Positions 53,357 to 62,884 of a stretch of DNA of 64,000 bases are shown here, one piece after another. Position 1 is the first letter of the stretch. Each line of letters begins with the position of its first letter. Source of the stretch: Bacillota bacterium. Its GTDB lineage: Bacteria > Bacillota > Clostridia > Acetivibrionales > DSM-1351. Both the position numbers and the translations under genes were made by a program. The stretch covers positions 6,084 to 70,083 of the forward strand of contig JAEWSZ010000051.1 of assembly GCA_023397905.1 (NCBI GenBank), given 5' to 3'. Under the pieces are notes generated by a model. That model did not search any database. It had not been told where the DNA came from and was given only the letters and a program-made list of their open reading frames with translations.

Positions 53357-54421
53357 ATGCAGAAAATCGTAAAGTCGCGTTCAAAGACAATAGGGCTGCC
53401 TCCGGGGAGCCCGGTGCATATCGGAGATAAAAAGCGGGATTCCACGCTGATTACATTGATCGAATACGGGGAAGATTTCTTCCGGCAGAAGGAGACCGGC
53501 CTGAAGGAGCTGTCCCGCCTGAAAAACAGGGACACCGGAGTCAGGTGGCTGAATGTGGAAGGGCTTCATGAAGTAGATGTGCTCACTGGCATAGGAGAGA
53601 TATTCAATCTCCATCCCCTGGTCGTTGAGGATATACTCAACACCGATCAACGGCCCAAAATCGACATAGAAGACGACTATATCTTCATATCGGCCAAAAT
53701 GCTTTTTTACGACACTAAAGCGGGTGAGTTTGACATAGAGCAGGTCAGCTTCATACTGGGCGGGGACTACATCATATCCGTATCGGAACGGGATACAGAC
53801 GTTTTCGAGCCGGTCATACGCAGGCTGCAGCAGGGAATGAGCCGTTTCAGAAAGATGGGGGCGGACTATCTGGTGTACTGCCTGCTGGATATAATCGTGG
53901 ACAACTACTTCACAGTCTTGGAGGGCTTCGGAGAAAAAGTCGAAGTCGTTGAGGATGAAATGGTGGTGCGCACTACCAGCGATACGCTGCGGACCATTCA
54001 CAAATTGCGCAGGCAGATACTGTTCCTGCACAAGGCTGTCTGGCCCTTAAGGGAGGTGCTGTCCTTTCTGGAAAGAGGGGAGAGCCTGCTGATACAGGAA
54101 TCCACAGGAATATACATCAGGGACCTGTATGACCACGTAGTGCAGGTAATGGATACCACCGAGACCATCAGGGATATACTGTCCAGCATGCTGGACGTGT
54201 ACCTTTCCAGCTCCAGCAACAGGATGAATGAAATAATGAAGGTGCTCACAATAATATCCACTGTATTTATGCCCCTGTCCTTTATAGTCGGCATTTACGG
54301 AATGAATCTCAAAAACATGCCGGAACTGGCATGGCCCTGGATGTACCCGGTCTTATGGGCGGTGATGGCAGCAGTCGCGGCATCCATGCTGCTCTATTTC
54401 AGAAAGAAAAAATGGTGGTAG
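53357..54421 (+). CDS. corA: CorA-family magnesium/cobalt transporter
   Basis: The 354-residue protein has a long N-terminal cytoplasmic funnel and two C-terminal membrane helices joined by the diagnostic GMN loop (IYGMNLKNMPE). It should form a pentameric Mg2+ channel. GGAGAAG precedes the ATG. Its end lies only 11 bases from the end of the convergent germination operon, with no terminator between. Confidence 0.94.
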   Translation: MQKIVKSRSKTIGLPPGSPVHIGDKKRDSTLITLIEYGEDFFRQKETGLKELSRLKNRDTGVRWLNVEGLHEVDVLTGIGEIFNLHPLVVEDILNTDQRPKIDIEDDYIFISAKMLFYDTKAGEFDIEQVSFILGGDYIISVSERDTDVFEPVIRRLQQGMSRFRKMGADYLVYCLLDIIVDNYFTVLEGFGEKVEVVEDEMVVRTTSDTLRTIHKLRRQILFLHKAVWPLREVLSFLERGESLLIQESTGIYIRDLYDHVVQVMDTTETIRDILSSMLDVYLSSSSNRMNEIMKVLTIISTVFMPLSFIVGIYGMNLKNMPELAWPWMYPVLWAVMAAVAASMLLYFRKKKWW

Positions 54422-54432
54422 GCAAATTTGTT

Positions 54433-55530
54433 TCAACCGCGCCTTTTCCTTCTGGCAAAGGCGGTCTTGATTTTGGCGGATACCATAACCAGTACGGGGA
54501 TTATTATCTGGAAGGGAACCGCGTAATAGGGGTAGATTTTTTGAGCCCAGTCAAACATTTCCATTATATTGCTGTAAATAATATTTGCCATAGCCATCAT
54601 GAGAAAGGCCACAGGTGAGACAATATCCCTGTAGTTATTGATGTTTAAAACCCTGGCCAGCCCTTTTGCGGCCGACAGCAGGCAGATGCTGATTTTGACA
54701 AAGCCTCCCAGGATAAATATAATGGCAACTACGATTTCAAATCTCTGGATAAAGTCGCCTATATTAAGTGTCCTTACGGCCATATAGGAGGGGAAGTACA
54801 GGTCGCTGTTCAGGGATACGCCCAAAACCATTACATTTCTGACGGATATGCTTATCATGAAGATACATCCTATCAAGGTGCCTGTGAAAAAGACATTAAA
54901 GGCTTTTTTTGTATTTTTCAGGCTGTTGAACGTGGTGGTGAGGACAACTGTTTCCGCAAAGGGAAATGAAAATATCCCGAAGGAGACGGGAAGGAGGGGC
55001 TTGATCCCGTCATAAAGCACAGGTTTGAGGTTTATAAAATTGGCTTTTGTAAGTGAGAAGACAGCAGTTATGATTATAATGGCCATAGCTATGGGAAAGG
55101 CAAAGGCTGTCCAGCGCCCCAGAACCTCTATTCCCTCTTTGACCATCCAGATGCAGAAAAGCCCTATAAAGGTGATTATCAGGGAGGGAGGGGTCTCCGG
55201 AAAGGATACGACATTGACAAAGCTGGAAAAATTCCTTATTACCAGCGAGCCCAGGTGAAAGGAGTACCACAGGGACAGCAGGCAAATGATTTTGCCGGGA
55301 ATCTTTCCGAAGGTTTCAATTGCAACATCATAAAGGTCTTTTCCGGGATGCTGCCTGAGCAGTTGGGAATAGACATAATATATGGGAATGGCCATGAAAA
55401 ATGAGAGCAGTATGGCAATCCAGACATCCTGCTTTGCTTCTCCGCCGCCGCCGATTATTATAAAACTGCCTATAATGAACAGGGATACTATGAATATCCC
55501 CTGCCTGTTGGTAATGATCTCTTTGTACAT
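54433..55530 (-). CDS. Spore germination permease, GerAB/GerKB type
   Basis: The 365-residue inner spore membrane protein of the amino-acid-permease fold has about ten membrane helices (GEAKQDVWIAILLSFF near the start). It is the B subunit of a GerA-type germinant receptor, which binds the nutrient germinant. It is the last gene of the leftward A-C-small-B operon. Expression in the forespore under sigma-G is expected from the family; no clear promoter was identified here. Confidence 0.92.
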   Translation of the reverse strand: MYKEIITNRQGIFIVSLFIIGSFIIIGGGGEAKQDVWIAILLSFFMAIPIYYVYSQLLRQHPGKDLYDVAIETFGKIPGKIICLLSLWYSFHLGSLVIRNFSSFVNVVSFPETPPSLIITFIGLFCIWMVKEGIEVLGRWTAFAFPIAMAIIIITAVFSLTKANFINLKPVLYDGIKPLLPVSFGIFSFPFAETVVLTTTFNSLKNTKKAFNVFFTGTLIGCIFMISISVRNVMVLGVSLNSDLYFPSYMAVRTLNIGDFIQRFEIVVAIIFILGGFVKISICLLSAAKGLARVLNINNYRDIVSPVAFLMMAMANIIYSNIMEMFDWAQKIYPYYAVPFQIIIPVLVMVSAKIKTAFARRKRRG

Positions 55531-55589
55531 TTTAGTGGTTTCTCACTTTCATAGGTGGTTACGGTATCGGGCCGTTTATATGGCTGAAT

Positions 55590-55817
55590 TCAGTCCGGCA
55601 GCCCCCAGATATATGACACGATTTTTTTGAGGGGACCCGCGGGACTGGGTATCTCCACCCCCAGTGTGGACAGCACGTGAACGGTATATGCGGTAAGTAT
55701 CATAATCAAATACAGCCAGAATATTTTCAGATCCTTCCTTTTTTCAAATATGGGAACGAGATCAAATATTATAAAAAGAGAAACTATTGCAGTACACAGG
55801 GAAATAGTAACAGCCAT
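55590..55817 (-). CDS. Small two-helix membrane protein of the germination operon
   Basis: The 75-residue protein has two membrane segments (about 3-20 and 32-52) around a charged KRKDLK turn. It sits between the C and B subunit genes, five bases after the C gene. Small D-type subunits are known in some germinant receptor operons and modulate them; this is a plausible member by place and build, not by a recognised motif. Confidence 0.72.
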   Translation of the reverse strand: MAVTISLCTAIVSLFIIFDLVPIFEKRKDLKIFWLYLIMILTAYTVHVLSTLGVEIPSPAGPLKKIVSYIWGLPD

Positions 55818-55822
55818 GCTTA

Positions 55823-56983
55823 TCAGTCTCCTTTTTTAATGACTTTTGAACCCAGGGCGCTGTTTTTAATGTTCATATCCACATTTATATGGATTTTCAG
55901 CTCCCGGAAGAGATCTTCGTTTTTCTTACGGGAATTTTTCCACACCTGCGGCATATCAGCCTTTATGATTCTTCCGAAGCCGAATATATCGGTATCAAAG
56001 TCCTCCTGAACTTTTTTGATTAAAATTTCCAGGGCCTTTTTCAGGCTTTTTTCCGCATCGGCTTCCACCACGGAGCGGTTCTTTTCCTTGATGTAATCTG
56101 TGGAGGTCCCTATTTCCGCCAGGGCCACCTCCTGCTTTATGCCGATATTCATTGTGAGCTTGTTCCGGACAAACCCGGGCTTGAAATCCGTTCTTGTCTT
56201 GTATATTTCAAGGGATATGTTGTCCTCCTCCCGTGAGGTATGCTCCCTGAGGGTAAAAATCCCCTTTTTGAACCTGTTTATGGCAAATAAAAAATATTTG
56301 GTTTCCTCGGGACTCAGAAAGCCCGCCAGCTTATCACCCCTGAATATGGCGATCCCGTCAGGCCGGATGGTCTTTTGGCCCGTATTTTCCTGCAGGCACA
56401 GGCAGGGCAGTGTGACGGAGATCCCTTCTTCTTCAAGGTTGTTTATGAGCTGGTATACCTGGATGGGGTAGCTGTTCCCGACTCTGCTCTGGCCTGTTAT
56501 TACGCTTTCGATATTTTCCGAGCTGGTCTGGGACAGCATGGTGTCTTGCTTTAAAATATCCCCGGCCTTTTCTTCCTTCGAAATAAAGATATACATTTCC
56601 TCCCGCATTTCGGCATCACGGAATATCAGATCGATGGGAGCCGCTATCCCCTCAGCAGCAAGGGCCTGGCTTATTATGACCACGTTGGCATGAGCCCAGT
56701 AAAGCTTTTTCCCCGAGAAATCGATTATATTCCTGATAGCGTCAAAAACTGTCCTGCCGGTGGCCTCGACGAATTTGCCGGTCTGCTTGGTATCCTTCCC
56801 GGTTATTTCAAAATCAGCCAGTTCAACGGTTATCAGATATTCGTCTCCACGGGGGCTTTTATCAATGGCAAATCCGGATACAATGGAAACCTTCTCTATA
56901 TCCTGATAATTCCAGCAGCCGCACAACTGGGTAGGGCAGGCGATCACCAGGACAAATAACAGTATTGTTTTCGCCCGTTTCAT
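55823..56983 (-). CDS. Spore germination lipoprotein, Ger(x)C family
   Basis: The 386-residue protein has a lipobox LCGC ending at Cys23, followed by the family start CWNYQDIEKVSIVSGFAID. It is the C subunit of the receptor, anchored on the outer face of the inner spore membrane. Its ATG overlaps the TGA of the A gene by four bases. Confidence 0.93.
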   Translation of the reverse strand: MKRAKTILLFVLVIACPTQLCGCWNYQDIEKVSIVSGFAIDKSPRGDEYLITVELADFEITGKDTKQTGKFVEATGRTVFDAIRNIIDFSGKKLYWAHANVVIISQALAAEGIAAPIDLIFRDAEMREEMYIFISKEEKAGDILKQDTMLSQTSSENIESVITGQSRVGNSYPIQVYQLINNLEEEGISVTLPCLCLQENTGQKTIRPDGIAIFRGDKLAGFLSPEETKYFLFAINRFKKGIFTLREHTSREEDNISLEIYKTRTDFKPGFVRNKLTMNIGIKQEVALAEIGTSTDYIKEKNRSVVEADAEKSLKKALEILIKKVQEDFDTDIFGFGRIIKADMPQVWKNSRKKNEDLFRELKIHINVDMNIKNSALGSKVIKKGD

Positions 56984-58533
56984 TTTCTTCTGCCTCCGCC
57001 GGCTTTACGAAGCCTGTTGTTGGCCGTAATAAATTTGGGCCTGTATTTCATGTATATCCATGGGAGCCTGATGGCGGTATCCTTTATTTCCTGGACTTTG
57101 AAGTTTGTAAGTGAGAGCATGTAGGGCACTCCGAAGGAGCGCAGCTCAAACAGGTGGATGAGCAGCCCTATCAGGCCGAAAATATAACCGTAAAGGCCGA
57201 TGACGGACGAGAACAGGAACAATATGGACCTGGTCAGTATTTCCGCCCCTTTGAGCCTGGGCATGGAGAGGCCCGTTATACCGGTCAGTGCCACGATGAT
57301 GACTACCGGGGCGCTGACGATCCTGGCTTCCACCGCGGACTGGCCCAGTACCAGCGCTCCAACTATGCTGAGAGCCTGGCCTATGTTCGTTGGCATACGC
57401 GTACCTGCTTCCCTGAGTATCTCAAAGGAGATCATGAGCAGCATGAGCTCGATGGCGGTGGGAAAGGGGACGCTTTGCCTTGCGGCCGATATGCTTTTTA
57501 TCATGGGCGTGGGCACCATCTCCATATGGAAGGAGGTCAGGGACAAATATATTGCAGGGAGGCTGATTGTCAGTATGAAGCTCAGAATCCTCAGCAGCCT
57601 GTTGATGGATGAGAAATAAAAATTGATGTAGTAATCTTCATTGGACTGAAAATATTCTATAAATATAAACGGCAGTGTCAGCGCCACAGGACAGCCTTCC
57701 ACAAGTACGGCTATCCGCCCTTCCAGAAGCTTTCCGCTCACCACATCCGGGCGTTCGGTGCTGCCTATGGTCTTGCAGGGGGAGAGGGGGGCGTCCTTGA
57801 TAAATTCGGTCAGTGTCCCGGAAGACAGCATACCGTCAATGTCCACATTGTCAAGCCTGTGATTGAGTTCGTTGAGGATTTGTTCATTGACGATGCCCTC
57901 TATATAGCAGAGGCAGATTTTTGTCTTTGACTGGGTCCCCACATGCCTGAACTTGAATTTCAGATTGTTGGTGGCCAGCCTTCTTCTGATCATGGACAGG
58001 TTAACCAAAAGTGACTCGTTAAAGCCTTCCTTTGGCCCCCTGATGACCTTCTCCCCGTCGGGCTCCTCAATGGCCCTTGTCTGCCAGCCTTTTGAGCTTA
58101 TTATCAGCGCCTCGGAAAAACCGTCTGCAAAAAAAACGGTATTGCCTGTGACGACCGCTTCCATAAGCGTGTCGATGCAGCCGGATTTTTCAATGCTGTT
58201 GCAGTCCAGCACCTGATACATGATGTCATCGAGGGCATTTTTTTCAGAGCTGCCGATGGCGCTTGAAATAACAGGCTTTATTATGTTGTCATTTATGACG
58301 GCTATGTCCGCCATGCCGTCCAGAAATAAAATACAGCACCTGATGCCTGTATTCTTATGGCTTTGGAAACGCCGCACAATAAAGGTATCATCGTCTTTAA
58401 AGAGCTTTTTAAATATGGCTGTATTGTCTTCCAGACTGCCGGTTATGGCTTTGCGGCCGGACTCCGGCGCCTGCTTTTCAGTGTGGCTGCCGGGCTCTTT
58501 TCCGGCGGTTTTGTCCTTCTTCAGTTTAAACAT
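56980..58533 (-). CDS. Spore germination protein, GerAA/GerKA family
   Basis: The 517-residue A subunit has a cytoplasmic N-terminal domain and about five or six membrane helices in the C-terminal half. It shows the family's TIGSTERPDVVSGKLLEGR and PTPMIKSISAARQSVPFP motifs. AAGGAGG lies eight bases before ATG 58533. A longer frame from 58692 adds a leader without ribosome site and is rejected. It is the first gene of the receptor operon. Confidence 0.93.
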   Translation of the reverse strand: MFKLKKDKTAGKEPGSHTEKQAPESGRKAITGSLEDNTAIFKKLFKDDDTFIVRRFQSHKNTGIRCCILFLDGMADIAVINDNIIKPVISSAIGSSEKNALDDIMYQVLDCNSIEKSGCIDTLMEAVVTGNTVFFADGFSEALIISSKGWQTRAIEEPDGEKVIRGPKEGFNESLLVNLSMIRRRLATNNLKFKFRHVGTQSKTKICLCYIEGIVNEQILNELNHRLDNVDIDGMLSSGTLTEFIKDAPLSPCKTIGSTERPDVVSGKLLEGRIAVLVEGCPVALTLPFIFIEYFQSNEDYYINFYFSSINRLLRILSFILTISLPAIYLSLTSFHMEMVPTPMIKSISAARQSVPFPTAIELMLLMISFEILREAGTRMPTNIGQALSIVGALVLGQSAVEARIVSAPVVIIVALTGITGLSMPRLKGAEILTRSILFLFSSVIGLYGYIFGLIGLLIHLFELRSFGVPYMLSLTNFKVQEIKDTAIRLPWIYMKYRPKFITANNRLRKAGGGRRK

Positions 58534-58756
58534 CTGTCGGCCTCCTTTTACGGGGGAATTGTCTGTATGGTTATAGCGGCTGAACATAAAAATAACATAT
58601 GGTCCGATTAGAACTATTATTAGCAACTTGGATTTAAAAATACCAGTAGGGGTTTTGAGAATCCCGTTTTCAAAAGAGCGATTTCTGCACATTTGTTTTT
58701 GGGGATACTTACAGAATTGTAATTTTAAAAGTCATGTATTTGTAATTTTCGCTCCG

Positions 58757-58805
58757 TATAATCAAGTGTATAAAAACTGACGGCAAAAAACTGACCTGTC
58801 AGTTT
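58757..58805 (+). promoter_or_regulatory. Promoter region with 18-bp palindrome and half-site before the ABC transporter
   Basis: TATAAT (58757-58762) is followed by AAACTGAC at 58774-58781 and again at 58788-58795. The latter forms a perfect palindrome with GTCAGTTT (58798-58805). The direct half-sites are 14 bases apart. This looks like the binding site of the downstream response regulator or another dimeric regulator, placed just after the probable start of transcription. No good -35 box was found, which is typical of activated promoters. The rest of 58534-58920 is AT-rich and must also hold the leftward germination promoter. Confidence 0.6.
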
Positions 58806-58920
58806 GAAAAGGCATATCGCGAAATGCTCCTTAAAAATATTAAAGAAATTGATTTTAAGAAAACTATTGGTTTGGTGCGGGCATGTATTTTTTGTCCCGC
58901 ACCGGAAATGGAGATTGATG

Positions 58921-59604
58921 ATGGAAGTCTTGAAAATTGAAAATTTGACAAAAAAATACGGCAAGGGCCAGAGTGAAGTCATAGCGGTGGACGATATAAG
59001 CTTTTCAGTGAGAAAGGGCGAATTTGTGGCAATAGTGGGACCCAGCGGCTCAGGAAAAAGCACGCTGCTCCACCTGCTGGGAGGAGTGGATAGGCCCAGC
59101 TCGGGCAAGGTCTTCATAGACGGCATGGATATATACGGGCTCAAGGAAAAGGATCTTTCAATACTGAGAAGGCGGAGGGTTGGTTTTGTATTTCAGGCAT
59201 ACAATTTGATTCCGGTATTGTCGGCTGAGGAGAACATATTGATGCCCCTTCTTCTGGACAACAGGAAGGAAGACCGGCAGTACATCGACGAATTGATGTC
59301 CATGCTGGATTTAAAGGAAAGAAGGCGGCATCTTCCCTCGGAACTGTCCGGAGGACAGCAGCAGCGTGTTTCCATCGGGCGGGCGCTGGCAAACAAGCCG
59401 TCAATCATATTGGCGGACGAACCCACCGGAAATCTTGATACCCGGAATTCCAGAGAGGTCCTGGAACTGCTCAAATATTCGGCCAGAAAATACAACCAGA
59501 CATTGATACTCATATCCCATGATATGAACATTGCCGGAATGGCGGACAGGGTAATAAACATAGTGGACGGCAAAATTTCTTCGGACGAGGTGGTAAGAGG
59601 ATGA
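58921..59604 (+). CDS. ABC transporter ATP-binding protein (MacB/LolD type)
   Basis: The 227-residue ATPase shows Walker A GPSGSGKST (40-48), signature LSGGQQQR (from 142) and Walker B IILADEPTGNLD. This is the subclass that drives FtsX-type permeases for export or mechanotransmission. GGAG lies seven bases before ATG 58921; an ATG three bases earlier and a longer frame from 58804 are less likely. It overlaps the permease gene by four bases. Confidence 0.94.
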   Translation: MEVLKIENLTKKYGKGQSEVIAVDDISFSVRKGEFVAIVGPSGSGKSTLLHLLGGVDRPSSGKVFIDGMDIYGLKEKDLSILRRRRVGFVFQAYNLIPVLSAEENILMPLLLDNRKEDRQYIDELMSMLDLKERRRHLPSELSGGQQQRVSIGRALANKPSIILADEPTGNLDTRNSREVLELLKYSARKYNQTLILISHDMNIAGMADRVINIVDGKISSDEVVRG

Positions 59605-62120
59605 ATAATTATTCTGCGCTCACTTCCAGATATCTGAAAGAGCACATGGGAAGGACAATATTGACCTTGGTGGGCATAATCGTAGCAATTGCCATGTTCA
59701 CTGCCATAGGGAGCATCTATTACAGCGAGATGAACAACAAAATAGAGCAGGCAAAAGCCGGGAAGAACTTTGAGGTAGTATTTTATGATGCGACAAAATC
59801 CCAGATAAATGTGCTCTCGGCAAATGCGGAAATAAAGAACGGAGGCACGGCAAAGGAGGAGGGTGTTCTTGATATTGACAGCAAGCTCATTACCGATTCC
59901 TTGAAAAAATTGAATATAAGGGCTTATGACGGAGCGGCTTTTAAGGATGTATTCCAGGTGGAAATCCTTGAGGGCAGGTATCCTGCCAACAGCTCCGAAA
60001 TAGTGGTGGACAAAAAGTTTTATGCAATTATGAAGGATAAAAAGCTTGAAAACGTATTAAAGGGACAATTTACAACGGCAAGCGGAGAGTCCGGCCAAAG
60101 AGAGTATACTGTTGTGGGTTCATATGAAAGCCCCACGGTGACAAACTGGGCGATAACCTATCTGGATATAAAGACCTCTGAGGATACGGCCGATTACGGG
60201 TATTATGCCAACCTGAAGCAAAAAAGCGGCAAGATGGACCTGGCTTCCGAAATCGCGAAAAAGAATAATGTAAAACTGGACATCAACACCAGGCTGTTAT
60301 ACTTGCTGGGAGAAGGCCCGGATAAGAGCAGGAACCACGATATGGACGTAATATTCGGGATAATCGCCGCATTCGTTGTGGTATGCACCGTAGTGGTAAT
60401 CTACAATGCCTTTAATATATCGGTAATGGAGAGGATAAAGCATTTCGGGATACTGCGGAGCATAGGCGCCACAAAGTCGCAGATAAGGCGGCTGGTATTC
60501 AGGGAAGCCTCAATAATGAGCCTGATCGCCATACCTGTGGGAATCATGTCGGGCTTTGCGGGAATAATGATTACATTCAATCTCATTATGGACGGTTTCC
60601 TCAATACATTTAAGATAAATTTTTATCCACAGGTAGTAATTGTGGCGGCTCTGCTGGGCCTTGTGACAGTATTCCTCTCGGCTTTCTTTCCGGCCAGGAC
60701 CGCGTCGAGGGTTTCCCCCATTGACGCCATCAGGGGTACGACGGTTGTAAAGGGAGACAGGATAAAAAGAAGAAGGAGCCTGTGGGCGAAGCTCATATTC
60801 AGGTTTGAGGGAGAGGTTGCATACAAGAACATAAAGCGGAACAGGAAGAGATTCTACACTACCTGCATATCGCTTATGATCTCAGTCGTCATGTTCGTAT
60901 TCTTTTCCAATTTCGTAGACATACTTATTGTAGGAAATGCTATAGTCAGCGACTCCATAAAGGTGGAAGGCGTGCTTTCAGCGGGGCAGGAAGGCGGCAA
61001 CCGCAGCCAGAGCCTCAGCGGAAGCCTGCCTGATAAGCTGAATACTCTCGAAGGCATAAAAAAGCTGTATAAACTCAATCACAGTACTGTCCCGCTAATA
61101 ATTAAAAAGGAAAATGTAAACCGTAAGTTTGCCATGTCGTCGGGCTTAATGAGTGTAAAGGAGTATAAGGGGAATTATATTATCGACGGAACGCAGATAA
61201 TAGGCTATGATAAAAATGCCATAGAGCTCATGAACGAAGATAATAACCTGAAAATCCAATATGAGGACCTTGATAAAAATAACGGGGTAATAATTATAAA
61301 TAAGTCGGCCGGAACCGATGAAAACGGCAAAAGGTTCTATGATGGCTTCACAAGCTACAGGGCCGGAGATGAAATCCGGATCCCGCTGTTAAATGAGGAC
61401 TATATAAATAAACAGGAGCCGGAACAGCTGAAAAAAATGGTCGATTCGGGAAAGACCATGACCTTTAAGGTGGCAGGGGTCATAGACTATGAAACCATCG
61501 GAGACTCCACCATGTTTGACAGCTACGGCATAATAATGTCAAACGAAAATTACAGCAAACTGACAGGTATAAAAGGCTTTTCCACCATTGCAATGAATTT
61601 TGATTCCACCGAATACGCGGAGAAGAATTTTGAGAGGCTGAATATACTGGCGGATGAAAATAAGGCCGCATATACCGACGTCAATGCTCAGATGAAACAA
61701 AGCGATAATGCGCAAAGACAGCTGATGGTGCTGGTGTACGGATTTATCGGACTGATAGTCATAATATCTACGGTAAATATAATAAACACCGTTACAATAA
61801 ATCTTCTGGTCAAGAAAAGGGAATATGCCACCTTTAAGGCCATAGGGATGACCGGTGGCCAGTTCAGGAAGCTGGTTCTGCTGGAAGGCACATTGTTCGG
61901 CATCATTGCGGCAATAATCGGACTGCCTGTCGCCTTCCTGCTGACCTATTTCGGGATAATTCAGAATAATCCCCTGGGTTCCATAGGATATAAAATCGCG
62001 CTGTGGCCGTATTTCTATGGATGTATCGGAATTGTGGGAATAACCCTGCTGGCCGCTGTGATACCTCTTAAAAAGCTCAACGGCATGAATATAGTTGAGG
62101 CATTGCGGATTGAGGAGTAA
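59601..62120 (+). CDS. FtsX-like ABC transporter permease
   Basis: The 839-residue membrane protein has an N-terminal helix, an extracytoplasmic domain of about 200 residues and a first FtsX block (about 250-380). A fourth-helix restart follows near 430, then a large extracytoplasmic domain (about 455-705) and a second FtsX block at the C-terminus. Permeases of this duplicated type with a nearby two-component system often sense or remove antimicrobial peptides, or release lipoproteins. Its start overlaps the ATPase stop as ATGA. No long BceB-type extracellular loop can be identified with certainty. Confidence 0.9.
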   Translation: MNNYSALTSRYLKEHMGRTILTLVGIIVAIAMFTAIGSIYYSEMNNKIEQAKAGKNFEVVFYDATKSQINVLSANAEIKNGGTAKEEGVLDIDSKLITDSLKKLNIRAYDGAAFKDVFQVEILEGRYPANSSEIVVDKKFYAIMKDKKLENVLKGQFTTASGESGQREYTVVGSYESPTVTNWAITYLDIKTSEDTADYGYYANLKQKSGKMDLASEIAKKNNVKLDINTRLLYLLGEGPDKSRNHDMDVIFGIIAAFVVVCTVVVIYNAFNISVMERIKHFGILRSIGATKSQIRRLVFREASIMSLIAIPVGIMSGFAGIMITFNLIMDGFLNTFKINFYPQVVIVAALLGLVTVFLSAFFPARTASRVSPIDAIRGTTVVKGDRIKRRRSLWAKLIFRFEGEVAYKNIKRNRKRFYTTCISLMISVVMFVFFSNFVDILIVGNAIVSDSIKVEGVLSAGQEGGNRSQSLSGSLPDKLNTLEGIKKLYKLNHSTVPLIIKKENVNRKFAMSSGLMSVKEYKGNYIIDGTQIIGYDKNAIELMNEDNNLKIQYEDLDKNNGVIIINKSAGTDENGKRFYDGFTSYRAGDEIRIPLLNEDYINKQEPEQLKKMVDSGKTMTFKVAGVIDYETIGDSTMFDSYGIIMSNENYSKLTGIKGFSTIAMNFDSTEYAEKNFERLNILADENKAAYTDVNAQMKQSDNAQRQLMVLVYGFIGLIVIISTVNIINTVTINLLVKKREYATFKAIGMTGGQFRKLVLLEGTLFGIIAAIIGLPVAFLLTYFGIIQNNPLGSIGYKIALWPYFYGCIGIVGITLLAAVIPLKKLNGMNIVEALRIEE

Positions 62121-62153
62121 AATTGTGTAATATAAGACAACGGGAGATGTGCT

Positions 62154-62843
62154 ATGAATATTTTGTTGGTGGAGGATGATGCTCCTCTGGCTATGGGAAT
62201 AGAATATGCCTTGAAAAAGCAGGAATTTTCAGTATTGACCGCAAAAACCATAAAAGAGGCCGAAGCCCTTTTCACTGAAGAGACCGAACTGATCCTTTTA
62301 GACGTCACGCTTCCGGACGGAAACGGCTACGATTTCTGCAAAAAAGTCAGGTTGTCCCGGGATGTGCCCATTATATTCATGACTGCTCTTGATGATGAGT
62401 CAAATGTGGTATTCGGCCTGGACATAGGCGGTGACGACTATATCACAAAGCCCGTGAGGATCAGCGAACTGATTTCAAGGATAAATGCTTTAATGAGAAG
62501 GCAGAAAAGTTCAGCCGGCAGCGATATCAGATACCTGACAAGCGGAAATATTGTGGTGGAGCCTCTCAAATGCAGGGTAAGCGTCGGAGGGGAGGAGGTA
62601 TACCTCACCGCCGCGGAATACAAGCTGCTGCTGGTATTGCTGGAAAACAAGGGGCGGCTGCTGGGCAGAAACGCAATTATTGAAAAGCTGTGGGATATCG
62701 ACGGGGATTTTGTGGATTACAATACCTTGAATGTTTATATGAAAAGGCTCCGGGAGAAAATTGAGACCGGAGAGGAAAAACATATTGAAACCGTCAGAGG
62801 GCTGGGATATATCTGGAAGGACGGGATGGAAAAACAGACGTGA
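62154..62843 (+). CDS. OmpR-family response regulator
   Basis: The 229-residue protein has a receiver domain with phospho-acceptor Asp50 in LILLDVTLPDG and Lys in YITKPVRI, and a winged-helix output domain (NTLNVYMKRLREKIE). CGGGAGATG precedes the ATG. It lies between the permease and kinase genes and should control the transporter, perhaps through the AAACTGAC palindrome at 58788. Confidence 0.93.
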   Translation: MNILLVEDDAPLAMGIEYALKKQEFSVLTAKTIKEAEALFTEETELILLDVTLPDGNGYDFCKKVRLSRDVPIIFMTALDDESNVVFGLDIGGDDYITKPVRISELISRINALMRRQKSSAGSDIRYLTSGNIVVEPLKCRVSVGGEEVYLTAAEYKLLLVLLENKGRLLGRNAIIEKLWDIDGDFVDYNTLNVYMKRLREKIETGEEKHIETVRGLGYIWKDGMEKQT

Positions 62844-62884
62844 TTTTCACTGACGCTGAGGCTGGGGGTTATGGAGGCAAAACT

